Shown here: in pieces, positions 25,491 to 39,414 of the stretch | How the letters are laid out: every line of letters starts with the position of its first letter | Position numbering within the stretch: the first letter of the stretch is position 1 | Translations under genes and position numbers: made by a program | Source: Ecdyonurus torrentis | Taxonomy: Eukaryota > Arthropoda > Insecta > Ephemeroptera > Heptageniidae | NCBI GenBank assembly: GCA_949318235.1 | Contig: OX439137.1 | Coordinates: 24,706,922-24,770,921, forward strand | Reading direction: 5' to 3' | Length of the DNA: 64,000 nucleotides | Notes under the pieces: generated by a model | Told to the model about the DNA's origin: nothing | Seen by the model: only the letters and a program-made list of their open reading frames with translations | Database searches by the model: none

Positions 25491-25818
25491 ATAAGGAAGA
25501 CCAAAAAATTTTTAGGGGCATTTTATTTCATATTTAAAAAGAGGACATTGTCCTGAATCGATAGATATGCGATTTTGTAATTTTTGAGCTAATTAAGTAT
25601 TTTAAATTAATTTTTGAAAGTCACAAAATGGGGCGTCAACTTTTTCCTATTCCGACATGTATAAATTAACGCCTGTGATGTCATTTTTCAAATTCCAAAA
25701 AAGTAATTATGAAACAACTTAATGTACGGAAAAATTTGCATATCATAATCGATTCAGGATAATCTTTCTTTTTTAAATATGAAAAAAATTCACTCCCTAA
25801 AATTTTTTTAGGCTTATT
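25491..25818. mobile_element. Inverted-repeat element, family D, copy 1
   Basis: The outer arms AAGACCAAAAAATTTTTAGG and CCTAAAATTTTTTTAGGCTT pair. The inner arms ATCGATTCAGGATAAT and GACATTGTCCTGAATCGAT also pair. A related copy is at 35836-36160. Confidence 0.75.
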
Positions 25819-27873
25819 TTCTCATTATTTTACACAAACATTAAAAATTTGACAATGTAAATATTAAAATATTACGGTCACTTTCGCTATAGTTAATATA
25901 TATATTACGGTGCTATAGTTTATCTGTAAGAGAGTAAGCAAGGCAAGTGTGTAATGTTACTTTCATTATCTCCCACTTTTTGTAAAAATATATGTATAAA
26001 AATAATAAAAATAAAAAAAAATAAAAACGAGAGAATTTTTTATATAATTCTGTTAGACGCAACAAGTTTATTACGTGTCACACAATTCAAATTCATTTCA
26101 CTATTAATAATTAACAATTATTAATAATTAGCTTTTCCTTGTTTTTAATTAGTATCGAAAATTACGATAATCTTTGCATTCTTGAACTAAATATCATAAA
26201 GAATAGTTGTAAAAAAAAAAATATTAAAGGCAATAAATTATTATTATTGTTTTTATTCTTAATAAATTATATTTTATTTTATACCAATTTTTCAACAATT
26301 ACACTTTCACCATCATAATCTCATTCTTCACATACACTTCCTTTTTAATTAATTACATCAATTTTTCATAACTTTACATACTTTTCACAACATATTGCAT
26401 TCATCATTAATAATCAAAATTTATTTCTTTTTTTTAAAAAACTGTAATTATAATAACAATAAAATACATAAATGCATTTTAATTTAATAATAACATATTT
26501 GTAAAGTATTGCACATATTTTTCTTTTAATAATTATATAGTTTATAATTTAATATTTATTACGACTTTTTTATAAAAAGATGAGAAAATCTATTAGGCTG
26601 GATAAAAAAAAAACTTTGTAAGTTTGTAATTGTTGCAAAAACACTTCATGGGGAAGAAGAAGAAGAAAAAAAAAGTATAAATTTGCTAAGGAAGCGCATA
26701 AAATTATAAAGGAGATTTTTTTTCATTGCCCTGAACTACTGTATTTAGGCTAAAAAGCTACTTTACATAAAAAAAAAAAAAATAAAATAAAAAAATAAAA
26801 ACATGTCGTTTTTCTATATTGATAAATCCACCATAATCTTATTACAATCAAATAAAAAATGTGTGAAATGGTCATTGAGACTTCTCTCTTTCTCTCTCAT
26901 TTAATGAATACATACTAACAAAATGTTTTTTTGTTTTCCCAAGATAGCCTATTAGTTAAAAATTAAACTATAAAATACACAATTAAAAAAAATAAAAATT
27001 TAACCTTTAAATAACCTGTAACATGTTAAAAGAATCGCAATTTATAAATTTTTGAATTAAAATAAAAAAAATGGCAATGCAAGAACTTTTAAAAAACAAA
27101 ATACATGTAAAAAACTGTTATTATTAATACAGTTAATTTATTAATAAAAAACAAGCTGTTGTTTTTAAAAAAAATCGTACACATAACAAATAACATATTG
27201 TCAACATAATTTACAAGTATTCTTATTATATATATATATAATATATAATATTGTTTCCTATACACATTGAGGTTAATATTGGATGGGTTGTTTCAATTAT
27301 TAATATTATTATACATTACTTATATTAATATTTTTATACAGAAATAAAAAGTTTATAGAATCAAACATAACTTACGATAGAGAGCAATAACTTATCATCA
27401 AAATTGTTCATTAAATTTTTTTACCCTCAATTTTGTATTTATATTCTAAGCTACTTTTGCAATACCACAAAATTCAGAGTAAAAAAAATGTTAAAAATGA
27501 AATTTTAAGCCTTTTCCTTCACGTTTGATATTATATTTATTTATTGTTCATTTAAGCGTTTTTTATTATTTTTTTTTTTCAAGCATTAAAATTTATGCTA
27601 TTGTTTACATAAAAAATATTGCATACAAAAATTATTAAAAAATTTAAGTTTTTTTTTTCTATGTATAGCAAAAAAAATGTATTGTTTAAAATTTATTAAG
27701 GGGAAAGTGGAATACTTAAAAAGTGATACAAAAATTTCATTTTTAACAAAAAAGTTTTTAGTAGTTTAGTATCAAAATTGAACAATTATATAATTGTACT
27801 ACCAAGAGAATGAGAGAAAGATCAGTCATAATTGGAAAAAAAAAAAAAAAAAAAAAAAAAAAGTTAGTGAAAA
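25819..27873. other. Gene-free stretch
   Basis: Very AT-rich with poly-A runs. Nothing exon-like was seen on either strand. Confidence 0.5.
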
Positions 27874-27997
27874 TACAGCTCTGGCTAAAAGTTCCTGAAC
27901 AATTTGAATAGGCAACCCGCAACCACATTATGTTATCTTTATGAGAAAATGCTGCTGCAGCCGCTGCCCTGTTCAGAAACTTTTGGCCAGAGCTGTA
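27874..27997. mobile_element. 124-bp mini element with Tc1-like ends
   Basis: TACAGCTCTGGCTAAAAGTT at the left and AACTTTTGGCCAGAGCTGTA at the right are inverted repeats of about 28 bp counting the adjoining CTGAACA/TGTTCAG. TA lies at each end. Only about 65 bp separate them. A TACAG start and TA target are typical of Tc1/mariner ends. Confidence 0.85.
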
Positions 27998-28286
27998 TAA
28001 ATATATACTAATTACTTATGATATCATTCTATGGGTAGTACATGTATATAATTTTAAAATAAAAAGGTTCATTTTATCTATAGTTTGATTCTCTCAGTCA
28101 CGTTCACATTTTTGTTTCTTGTTATTATCTTTATTTGAAATTAATGTGCTTATATTTTTATACATTTAAGGAATTTTCAATATTTTTTCATGGGAAATAT
28201 TTTAGATTTATCATTAACATTTTTTTACTTTCATTAATTGGGATAAATGTGGATCAACAGAGTATCTGTTTGTTTATATTTAGCAA

Positions 28287-28334
<48 letters not shown>

Positions 28335-29394
28335 TTTTTTTATCAGTTGTATAGAAATTTACTATTGACTTAAATAAGAAACGACTGTTTTTGAGTCCAG
28401 CTTTAAGTGATTTTGGTCACATTCGCTTCTGTTTTTTCTACTTACTACGCATGCACAGTACGTCAAATCGGAAACAGATGCAAGAGAAATTGCTTAAAGT
28501 CTGCCTTAAAAAATTTGTTCCTTTATCAGTCAATATGAACTTACTGTTATAATTAATTTTAAGTATAAGAATAACAATTACATATGTACTTTAAAACTAA
28601 TAATGATAAAAAAAAAATCTATATATTGCCATGAAAAAATATTTGAAATATAAAGTTGTTACAGAAGGGAAAAATCAATTCTTAGAAGCATTTTTTGTTT
28701 CCCGCTTAAAGCAAGCCAAAATTTACATACTGTACTTTAATTTTTCTTAAAAAATTGCTTTAATTTTAGATTATTTTTTTCTATTATCTTAATTAACAAC
28801 AGTTATTCTTATTATTATAACAATTAGGAAGGTTTTAAAAACAATCATTACATTTTTTTTCATCATACACTCACATATTAATCCTATTTTTTATACATAT
28901 ATTTTTTTTGAACACTTATTATTATTATTATTTTAATTTTTATTACATGAGATTCAAATAAAAAAAGTTACTAATTCACTGGTTATTGATTATTATTTTT
29001 ATACATTATACTAAACATCAATTTTTTTTATGTTTGTTATATATAGTTAGAACAAAATTTTGGGCTCTATTATCTTATTAATTATAAAAATTTCCTATGC
29101 CAGCATAGGTTTTATTATATTATAAAAAAAGAGGGACAGATTTTGACTGATATATTTGTATATCAAATTGTGTGTATAATTTTTAATAATACTAATACTT
29201 TTATTATTACTCAATAATAATTTTGGTATAAAATTCAATTACTTTGCACCATTTTTTTTTTTTTTTTTTTTTGTGGAGGGCTTTTTTGAAGTAACTTTTA
29301 CGATGGACAAATCAACATGTCTCTAAAGAGTTAATACAACCTTGAATTCTTTTAAGATTAACGTAACATCTTGTGTCCATTATAAAAATCTACT
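27998..29394. other. Gene-free stretch
   Basis: AT-rich, with a poly-A run at about 28290-28331 and poly-T near 29252-29272. No gene seen. Confidence 0.5.
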
Positions 29395-29630
29395 TAGAGT
29401 GTATGCACAAGACGTCATATTTTATGCACTTGGACACCATACTGGAGTAATAAATAACATTGCTCTTATATACTTAACATACTAATTTAACCTATTAACA
29501 GCATCAATGCTTTCAAAAATATTGCTTAAGAGATTTTTTAAACTGCCAAAATGAGTCATTTTTCCTATGCGACCTATGTTATTGAGTGATCCAACATGGC
29601 ATTCACTTTAACATGAATGCATACACCCTA
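29395..29630 (+). mobile_element. Family A MITE, copy 7
   Basis: GAGTGTATGCACAAGACGTC at the left and ATGAATGCATACACCCTA at the right; the interior is shortened. The TGACGTCA site is mutated (AGACGTCA). Confidence 0.8.
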
Positions 29631-29808
29631 TGATAATTATTTGTATACTCATGCACAAGATTTTTCTAACTTTACAATGGTATAAATATTAAAATTTAAA
29701 TATATATATTGCACTGGTTTTCTGTCAGATTACCAAAGTTAAACTATGTCGAGCGAGTGGGGATGGGTGACGATATATTAGCTGTAAAAAGCTACGACTC
29801 TTTTGAAG

Positions 29809-30076
29809 TACAGTTTCAGACAAATGAAACGTAACCGTTTAAACTTGCTGTTTTTTTTTGGCGCGCTTCAAGCTTATGTGAAAACTATATTATTACGTCA
29901 TATTTTTCCGTGCATCACGAGCTTTGTTTGGCTTGCTGGCTAAAGCAGCTCACCATGTGATACCTGAGCGTGCATCAGAACACAAGAATATGACACAACA
30001 ATATCGTTTGCACATAAAATTTGAGGCGCACAAAATAACATGTTTAAATGGTTACCTTTCATTTGTCTACACTGTA
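29809..30076. mobile_element. 268-bp TA-bounded element with about 50-bp inverted ends
   Basis: The left TACAGTTTCAGACAAATGAA and right TTCATTTGTCTACACTGTA are inverted repeats extending about 50 bp each (to GGCGCGC and GGCGCAC). A TA target and CAGT start fit Tc1/mariner. It has no transposase. Confidence 0.85.
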
Positions 30077-31669
30077 CTGCTGTGATTTGTTATATTTAAA
30101 GGCATTTAGACCATCAGTCATTACAATTAATGTTCTTAAAAGATGGTCCAGAGATAGCATAGATCTTGTATTAGAGAAATATGCAGTTAATATTCTCATA
30201 GATATAGTAAACCTGAGCACTGTTTACTATTACCATAGAATTTCATTCTGGCAACTTTCATCATGGGGAATCATAACGTTAAAAATAAAAATAAATAGCA
30301 CTTATTTTGAAAGCACATACTTTTAGCATTACCATAATGATATTTATAGATGCAGAAATATATCATAAGATTAATTTTATACCAAAATGTTACTGATTTA
30401 ACTTGCCAAACTGCTTTTCAATACTTTATAATAATAAGTAGATAACTAATGGTATCGGGAATATCATAAAATAAAAGGAAATCATAATGACAAGATATCC
30501 CTTAGTGAAGTGAACAGTTTGCTAGAACAAAGATAGTAATTTGGATGGATTTGGGCAAAAACCAAACAAAGTCAATGAACCTGAAATTTGGTATTTTAGA
30601 AGCATCTCCATTGACAATACAATTTAAAGAAGAATTATATTTAATTAAGCAAACATTTTTAAATAAAGTTATAGTCAAATTTATTCTGTGAAAAAAAAAA
30701 TAATAAATAAAAAAATAAATAAATAAAATAGAAAAAAAAAAATTAAATGAACTTAAGCACCAAATTAATATTAAAAAGTTATTGATATTTAATAACTAAA
30801 TTAAAACTATGTTTGATGTGATAGTTGTTAGCGTTATTAAGAACTTACAGATTTGGCAAGTTACAGCGGACTTTTAAGATACTTTCAGTCCTAACAAAAT
30901 ACATTTTTAAGTCCAATTAGTTTAGATTATTAGAAATTTACTGTTCTACAGTAATTTTGTAGAAAAAGAATTCAATTATTAGAAAACAGTTTGTGCACTT
31001 TTTATATGTTTGATCTTTACAAGAACTTTTATTTTTTTAATATTTTTTTCTTCTCTCTTTTTTTTTTTACAAAATGAAATTTTATTTTACTATTTCCCTG
31101 TTATTATTTTTCAGTCACAAGAACAATTTTTTAAGTGTCTTTCATACTGATTTTTTTTTCTTACTTTTTTTATTTTTTTTTTCTTTCCTTTTCCTTTTAT
31201 TTTTTATTTACAAAAGCACTATTAATTTTTTTGGGCATAATTTAATAGTTACCAGTATAAGAAGAATGCGCAAATTTTTAATAAGATTTTTTTTAACAAG
31301 ATAATTGCAATTTATGATCCATATTTATATTAAAATTAATTTATTAATTAAATTTTTTTAGAAAATTTGAAATAAGCTGAATTTTTTTAGGAAAAAAAAA
31401 GAAGTTAATGTTAAATGCTTAAGAATTAATTATTATTATTCCTCTAATTACTATTCTAATTCAAGGATTGAAAACAAATAAAATTCTTTCTTTGAAGACA
31501 ATTTCGTTACAAAAATACAAGATACCATAAATTGCAATTTTCTGGAAAAATTTCACATTATATTTACTACAGAGCCAATAGATTTTTTTTTTCATAATAA
31601 TTACATAATAGTAGTGAGCATATTGTTGTTTTTTTTAAATTCATAATAACAACAAAAATATTTAAAATT
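30077..31669. other. Gene-free stretch downstream of SNRK
   Basis: AT-rich with long T-rich tracts. It would hold the SNRK 3' UTR on the minus strand. Several TTTATT (AATAAA on the minus strand) occur and none stands out. Confidence 0.5.
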
Positions 31670-32935
31670 TTAACCATGTTTACTTGCACCTAACCAAACA
31701 TCATTTGATGAAGCAGAATTATTATTATTAATATTTGTTGCTGAATGATGATGATGATGATGATGATGATTATTATGATTATGATGACTTGTTGTTGTTG
31801 TTGTAGTAGTTGTTGAATTTGGTTTAAATATTGGCAAGCATAATTTACGATGTAAATGAAAATATCTAGTAATTTTAGTTTTATTTGTAGTAGGAGTAGA
31901 ACAATTTTCTTTTTCAACTACGTCTGTAGTAGAAGATGAAGAAGATGATGATGATTTCTTATTACCACCAACTAATAATAAAAATCTTGCACCGAAACTT
32001 CTTCTAGATCTTGGTGAAGTAGCTGCTGTAGTTACAGTTGCTGTATTTTGTAATGTCTGTACTAAACTTTCAGAACTTTCTTGTACTTCTGTAATACGAT
32101 TTAAAGATTGACTTTCGCGTAATCTAGTTTCACCGGCTGTACCGCATCTTCTTCTAAAACCGGTATGTCGTCTACCGTTATTATTACCACCACTAGATGA
32201 TGATTGTTGTTGTTTATCATTACTTTCATTAACGGATGTATTTTCAGGGCTACCTGATCCACCACCTGAATTACCACCACCTCCGCCACCTTGACCACCT
32301 TGTGAGTCACTAGAATCATCATGTGAATCTCTTCTTCGTGAATTTCCAGGTAAGGTTTTTAATTTATGAGCTCTCTTTTTTCTACTTTCCGAATCTTCAT
32401 CGCTTGCATCGGAAGAGCTACAACTTGCTGTACGATTTTTATGAAATTTTTGCCTCGTTACAACAACTCTAGGTACGACAGGTACTGGTGTAGTAATATT
32501 AACCTTTTCTGTACCTTCTTCAAAAATTTCATTTAAAGTTAATTGTGGTGAACTACATACAGAATGTAAAGGTCTTGAAGGAGTCGGTAATGTTTTAAAT
32601 TTACTAGGAGAAGGTATACTTGTATTAGTTATTACAGGTATAGATACAGTAGCTGCGGAAGTTAATTGAGTATTAATTCTTGCTATTATTGGAGCTTTAT
32701 GATATCTAGGGCAAGGTTTGGGAGGTACGGCAGTAACTGGTCTGGGTTCTTTAATTCTTGCTTCCGCTAATCGTTCTTGTAAAGCAAGACTTAGTTTGCC
32801 TTCAGAACGACTCCCGCGTCTGTTTAGAAGAGAGTGACACGAGCTGCGAGATGAAGAATCGTGTCCACTGTCCTCGTTTTCCTCGTCGTCTTCTTCTTCT
32901 GTAACGATGCTGCATTTACGTCCGCGTGCAACCGT
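31670..32935 (-). CDS. SNRK: SNRK last coding exon
   Basis: The acceptor is TGCCCACAG, 421 codons then TAA at 31672-31670. There is no in-frame ATG, so ATG-based gene finding misses it. It keeps SNRK tail blocks GRKCSIV plus an acidic run, [33 protein letters not shown] and TGFRRRCG. A Gly/Asn/Gln-rich middle and an end with Thr, His (eight in a row) and Asn runs look rapidly evolving. Confidence 0.9.
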   Translation of the reverse strand, partial: TVARGRKCSIVTEEEDDEENEDSGHDSSSRSSCHSLLNRRGSRSEGKLSLALQERLAEARIKEPRPVTAVPPKPCPRYHKAPIIARINTQLTSAATVSIPVITNTSIPSPSKFKTLPTPSRPLHSVCSSPQLTLNEIFEEGTEKVNITTPVPVVPRVVVTRQKFHKNRTASCSSSDASDEDSESRKKRAHKLKTLPGNSRRRDSHDDSSDSQGGQGGGGGGNSGGGSGSPENTSVNESNDKQQQSSSSGGNNNGRRHTGFRRRCGTAGETRLRESQSLNRITEVQESSESLVQTLQNTATVTTAATSPRSRRSFGARFLLLVGGNKKSSSSSSSSTTDVVEKENCSTPTTNKTKITRYFHLHRKLCLPIFKPNSTTTTTTTTSHHNHNNHHHHHHHHSATNINNNNSASSNDVWLGASKHG

Positions 32936-35545
32936 CTGTGGGCAAAAATAAACAATTAGTGATTTTTTAAAAATTATTATAAGAATGAAAAGTAAACGTT
33001 TGTGTTACTCCATGTATTTTAAAGCAGAAAATACATGCCAAAAATAATTCTGGCGGACTAGGAGTTGAACTCAGACCTTTGGTTTTGCTTTGGTTTCATG
33101 CTTTGAAAAACACAAAAGCTTACTTTTCAAATGAAACCATGTGAAATAGGTGCTGAATTAAAAACTCTTAAGATAGGAATGATAACAATTATTGAAAAGG
33201 AAAAATATAGGCTAAGTATTTACAAACAACTTTGTTAAAATAGCTTTCTTTGAGATAAGATCCTAATTTTATTAATTTCTCACAAATGATATTTTCTTTA
33301 TAACATTTTTTTTTGGCCTGTTTACGCAAATTGATATGCAAAATATTTGGAATACATCAACACATCTGAAGTTTTGGATGATTACTAAATTTGCAACAAT
33401 AAATAATTATTTTGTAATTAAAAAAAAAAAAAAAAAAAAAAAAAGTCATTCATTTTTGCTCACATAATTTCGAGTATGAGTACTACAGTTATATAGACGA
33501 TTTTGTATAGTGGAAATTTCAAATTTCATGCCGATTTCGTGCACAAAAAAATGGATACATATATAATGCCTTTGGCAAATTAGAAAACTGATTTAGTAAA
33601 TATGGGCATTGAACTAAATATGGCAAAAGTAAAATAGAAAACGCATTTATTAATTAGTAAATAAAACCAATAAGCCTGTCAATTTTATATACAAGGTAAA
33701 GACATTTTATTAAGTTTTACTTTTTTAAATTGAAATTAATAATTTGATCTGTTCAAACTACTTAAATTTTTAGTTATAAAAAATACTAGAAAGTTTATGC
33801 CCCCACACTAATAAAACAATAAAACTTTGACAAAACGCTCTACGCCTTATTTTAAACTCATGCAAGTAACCCCGTCTGACACTATTCTATTTAATCCAAT
33901 ACATTTTTAACTTGTCATGTATACGCATTACTAGGACTTCTGACTTACAAAGCCATGTAATAGCCAACGCAATGTAATAGCCAACGCAATAGTGAAAGAC
34001 GAAAATCAATATCTAGTTAAGGGTTGTATATAGATGCCATTTGAAAGTTAATAGTAACTGTTACCTATGATAAAATTTTCAGAAACCTTGACCATCAGAT
34101 AAGAAATTAAATAATTATTGAAATTAACATGAACTCTTATGGGACTAAAACTTTAAAAAATCATAATTTAAAATCTAGCATGGTGACGCCCTTATTATTA
34201 TTATTTACATTTTTGAAGATACCATATTCCAATGTATCACTGTGCAAAATGTCAGATTTTTCTTTCTTTACAATTTTTTTAGTCAAATCCCGCAGTACCT
34301 TAAGCAAGCTAGAACAAACATAACAACAACAAATAATTTGAATGAAGGTTTCTTACCTGTGCACTTTCAGTAGGTACAGAGAGCAAAGCACTTGGCTGAC
34401 TAGAAATTGGAAGTCTATTAGAAATCGTTGTTGATGGCTGTAACTTGACAGGTTTGGCCAAAATCAAATCACCAGGACTTCTGAAATAATAATAATAAAA
34501 ATAAATTAAAAATATTATTTCATATTTACAAATATTTAGATACCTTACCTTTAAAATAGTAGTGCAGAAAATATAAAGCATGCAGCAAAAATAAAGCTAT
34601 ATAGCATAATAGCCATGCATTATACAGGCAATTTAGATCAGTAGAAGTTGGAAAAAAAAATCATGCTTCCAGAACCAATATAAATAAAAAGTAAAATAAA
34701 TAAATAAAAAAAAAAAAAAAAAAAAAAAAGGAAATTAGAATGTTATTATTATATTTGGATCATCTTTACAAAGCAAAAATTCGTAAGAAATTTTGGTATA
34801 AAAGGATATTTTATTCTAATTATTATTATTAAAAAAAAAAAAAAAATCTAATATTGATATTTGTAACAGTAACAAAGAGTAACATCATTTAAAAATTAAA
34901 GGGGGGGAAAAAAAAAAAAAAAGTCGAAGTAGAAAGAAAATATTTGGAGTCACACCTATCCTAAAAATAAAATACACAGTAAAATAATCCCACAAAAAGA
35001 GATTCGTTCTAGTCCATCTCTGTATACAAACATTAGAAGTTAATCTATTGGACAAATTGCCAGGGTAAAAGCTAGTAAAACAAAAAGCAAAAAATATAAT
35101 TAAATATTTTCTTATTTTAATTGAATATACATATTAAATAAAGCTTTTTTTTAAAATCATTTTGTACACAGTTTTTTTTTTAAAGCATTGTTATAATAGT
35201 AGGTTTGATCATTAAGCATTTAAACGAATTAAAAAAAGCAAAATTTTACAGCTAAAAAATATAAATTGTTATAAAATAATATTACAATGTTATACAATGT
35301 TAATGTTATAATGTGTAATAATATTTCAAATGTTAATTATTTGTTTATAGCATATAGTCCATCTTTTCATTACTGCATATATATAGTGTATACCCAAAAG
35401 TTACATGCTGCTGTTTTTAGCGATTTTTAATGAATAATACGTATAACAAAACAAAAGTGAATATATGAATGAAGCACCTTTATATGCACGAAAATAAAAT
35501 TTAAAATTTAAAATAATGCTATAATTTTTCTCAATGAACATTAAG

Positions 35546-35626
<81 letters not shown>

Positions 35627-37814
35627 TTACCGTACTTATTTAATAATATAATGAAAAATATACACCAATAATTTAATACAACTTTTTTGTCAATTAAAAC
35701 ATGCATATTTATATGAAAATTTTATATACTAACACAACTATGATTAAAAATACTGATTTTATATCAATGGTTGAATTTTAGATAAGATAATTTGTAATCC
35801 ATGTTTCTCTTGTCACCTAAAAATGCACATTTCACTAAGAAGGGGGAGGGGGGGGGGGGGGTTATTTTATTTCATTCTAAAAGAGGATATACTCCAGAAT
35901 TGATTTTTATACAAATATCTAATTTTTGAGTTCATTGAGTCTTTTTAATTGTTAAAATCGAAAAATGACGCCACGGTCGGAAACTTATGCTTGAGGAAAA
36001 AGTTACTGACTGTGGCGTCATTTTGTGGCTTTAAAAAATTAATTAAAAATACTTAATGAATCCAAAAATGAGAAATTTCCTATATAATCGATTCAGGATA
36101 ATGTCTTCTTTTAGAATATGCAATAAAAATACCACCTCAATTGTTTTTAGTCTTCCTTTATGTCAAAGTATTTTTTTTTTTTTTTTTTTTGTAAAATTGA
36201 ACACATTTGGGTAGGATACATCATCATACCACATTTCTTCATTTTTAATCAAGTTACAGTTTCACTTAGCAAGACAGGATGGTTCATATATTGAGGAGAT
36301 GTCACATCTGGATTTGTTAACAGTTACTGCGACTTGAACTGTAGTTTAAGTACATTTATGTGCATGCGACTTACGTCCCATGACCATGACGCATAATCCA
36401 GTTAAAAAAAAATCAATCAATCAATCAATCTAAAAAAAACTTTTTTTTTTTTTATATTTCATGTTAGAACTTAAGTGTAAGAGTGGGTCAGACATAATAT
36501 TCAATCCTAAATCTAGTAATTTTAATGTTCTCTAATTTTTTTTTTTGTTGAATAAAAAACAATTATTTAATTGATTCAAGGAGCCTGGACTGTGGTCAAA
36601 TTGTTGATAAGAAAAGCTGTGACTTACGCAGCATTCATGTGGCACACAGAAGTGTGAACCAGTATAATCAATCAATCAATCTTATAGATGTAAATAATAA
36701 TGATGTTCATAAATATAAGATTTAGAACAAAGACATAAAATGATGATATATTTAATCAAGGTATATGTATAAAGGATCGTCAATAGAATGATAAAAATTT
36801 TGAAATACGATAGTACATTTTGTGAAGCAGAGAGAACACACATAAGTTTTACAAACAATAGTAATCATCAGATTTTTTTAATTTTCAGATCAAAATTATA
36901 CAATTAATTTGAAATAATAGAATAATTATACAGTACACTTTTTTGTTTATATAAATTTTCATAGTAGAGGCGCAAATTAATGGACCATGTAATTAAACAA
37001 TTTCTGTTCACTATAATAATAGCATGCTAAAGCTTCGCCAAAACAGGACCAGATATTTTTACAAGCGGACCCCTTTTCTCAAAAAATTTTCTTCAGAAAA
37101 ACACCAACATAAAATTTTACAGGTGATCATTGTAATATTAAAGTAAATACATGCTGAATTTTATTTCTATAACTTGATCAAAATCTAAAGGGAAGGAAAA
37201 AAAAAAAAAAAAAAAAAAAAAAGTGGGGCTGCTTTTGGTAAAAATAACTTTTCATCTTGTTTTGGCAATAGCTCATTAATTGTGACCTAAAAAATATTAC
37301 CTTTATGGTATGAAGTGATATAAATGTATCTAAATATCAGTACTTATACATTATGTAAAAAAAAAAAAAAAAAAAAAAAAAAAGTTGAACCACATTATCT
37401 TAAATTAAGTATAGGTAGTTATAAATTAAAATGTTTAACAAAAGTGAATACCTTAATTTTAAATTTGTAGCCATACTTGTAATTTTTCAATTAATATATA
37501 AAGTAATTTGAACTTTGATAAGGAAGAAAAAAGAAAAAAAATAATAATATTTTTACCTCTCTTAAAAATAAGAGCATCTGTTTGCCTGTTTTGGGGGTTA
37601 AAAAGATATAAAACAAGTGTAACTTTTTATTAGAGATTTAAAATTGATGTAACCATATACCATAGCTATGTAAATAAAAATATATAAAAATGATACAGAA
37701 TACAATTCTAAAAATGTCCATGCAATTTTTATGTATTTACAGTTTGTGGGTAAACTGAAAATTGTAGTTAGTACTTAAAGAGGAAGTTCAGTGTTTCCAA
37801 CATTACTTTTTCAA

Positions 37815-37852
<38 letters not shown>

Positions 37853-39373
37853 GAACTGTTCATTGACTGACATATGATGCCCCAAACCCCTTCCGTAGCC
37901 CCACAAACTTACGCTCATTTTGCAAGATATGCAACCCGCTACAACATTTTCTTTAGTAAAGCTGTATCTATGACGTAAAAGATATGGAATGGGTTGCATA
38001 TCTTGCAGGATGACCACGAGTTTGCGGGGCTACGGAAGGGCTTAGGGTCATAAGTGAGTTTATGAACAATTCTTCTCATTATCTAATATTGAAGAATCCA
38101 CGTTGTAAACCCTGAACTTACTCTTTAAGGTTAAAAGGGGCTAAAATTTTAAGTTTACCATCCACAAATATACAAATCAGTGATGTATAGCCTCGGGCAG
38201 CTGGTCATACATTTTTTGATGCAATAAGTGTACAGTTCAAGAGATTTATAAACAAACACCAAAAAAAAAAAAAAAAAAATAATAATAAAAAAACAAAAAA
38301 AAAAAACAGAAATATTTACACGCAAGAAAAGAAAAATAACATAAAAAATTAAACATAAGAGAAGCAAAAAATCATTCACATAATGTTACATAGTATTTTG
38401 AACAGGGGGCACGTCATGCATTAAAATACTTATGTACATTTTAAATAAAAATTATGCATAATGTGTGCATTAAAACTAAAGGAATAGGATAGCGGAAATG
38501 GGAAATACCACCGCCACTGAAATCACGTTTTTTAACTGTAATAGTACTGTAATATTCAGCCTATATAACCGAACATCAGACTGTTTATTATTCATAAATA
38601 AGATATTTTAATTAGTTTAGTATAAAAAATATAGGGATGCAATTAAAAACTATTGGAAACATTCATTTTTTTCATTGACAATGGTGAATTTAAATTTATA
38701 TAAAATCTAGATAATTTTATTAAATGTTTACTATTCCAGTTATTATGAAGAAAAAAAAAATGGAGATAAATTGTGGTGCAACTAAAATTTAGCATTATGG
38801 CAATTGGCTCTACGATTTTACACCAGTACTACTGCGATTTTTTTTATTGTTTACTATGGCTTTCCTATCAGTCTAAACTCATTATCTCCCTTTCTCCAAA
38901 TTTCACTAGTAAGTGTTTTTCTACCAAATCTTTTTATTATGTATCAATCATTGCATAGTAAGTTTTTGCTTATTGTTAACTATTATTAGTTTAGTATAAT
39001 GAATGATGAAGATTGAAATTTAATTTTGCAGTATTGAACACTAGGTTTAAGTTACAAAAATTCAGTAAAAAATATATATACTAAATTTTATAAAATGAAA
39101 TTTATCATTCACAGCATTTTCTTTTTTTTTTATTAAACATTAGACTAACAGCTAGTGATAGTTTCTGATCCCTTCCATTAGAGCAGCAGTGTTAAAATTA
39201 ATTTCAAAATTTTGTTTAACCAGAGGGGCAAGTACTAATTTTTTTGTAGTACTTTTCGTGAACTATTCACGTTTAAGTTGCAAATCTAGGCATATTTTGT
39301 AACTTTTTTTATGTACGAGTAAACAAATTTTTGGTGCACATACGTCTGTGTTTCATTAATAAACATATTAAAA

Positions 39374-39414
<41 letters not shown>

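Noticed and set aside
33047..33085. GGAGTTGAACTC, resembling the T-arm of a tRNA in reverse
   Set aside because: No D-arm, anticodon arm or acceptor stem can be folded; at most a tRNA-derived retroposon remnant.
36352..36640. Two GTAAGT sites on the minus strand as SNRK donors
   Set aside because: Both sit in a repeated sequence next to AATC units, and every frame across the adjoining stretch has a stop.
37557..37585. Possible 29-bp SNRK microexon on the minus strand (KQMLLFLRE)
   Set aside because: It has AG and GT flanks and an open frame, but its phases (in 1, out 0) do not connect to the exon at 34480, which needs phase 2.
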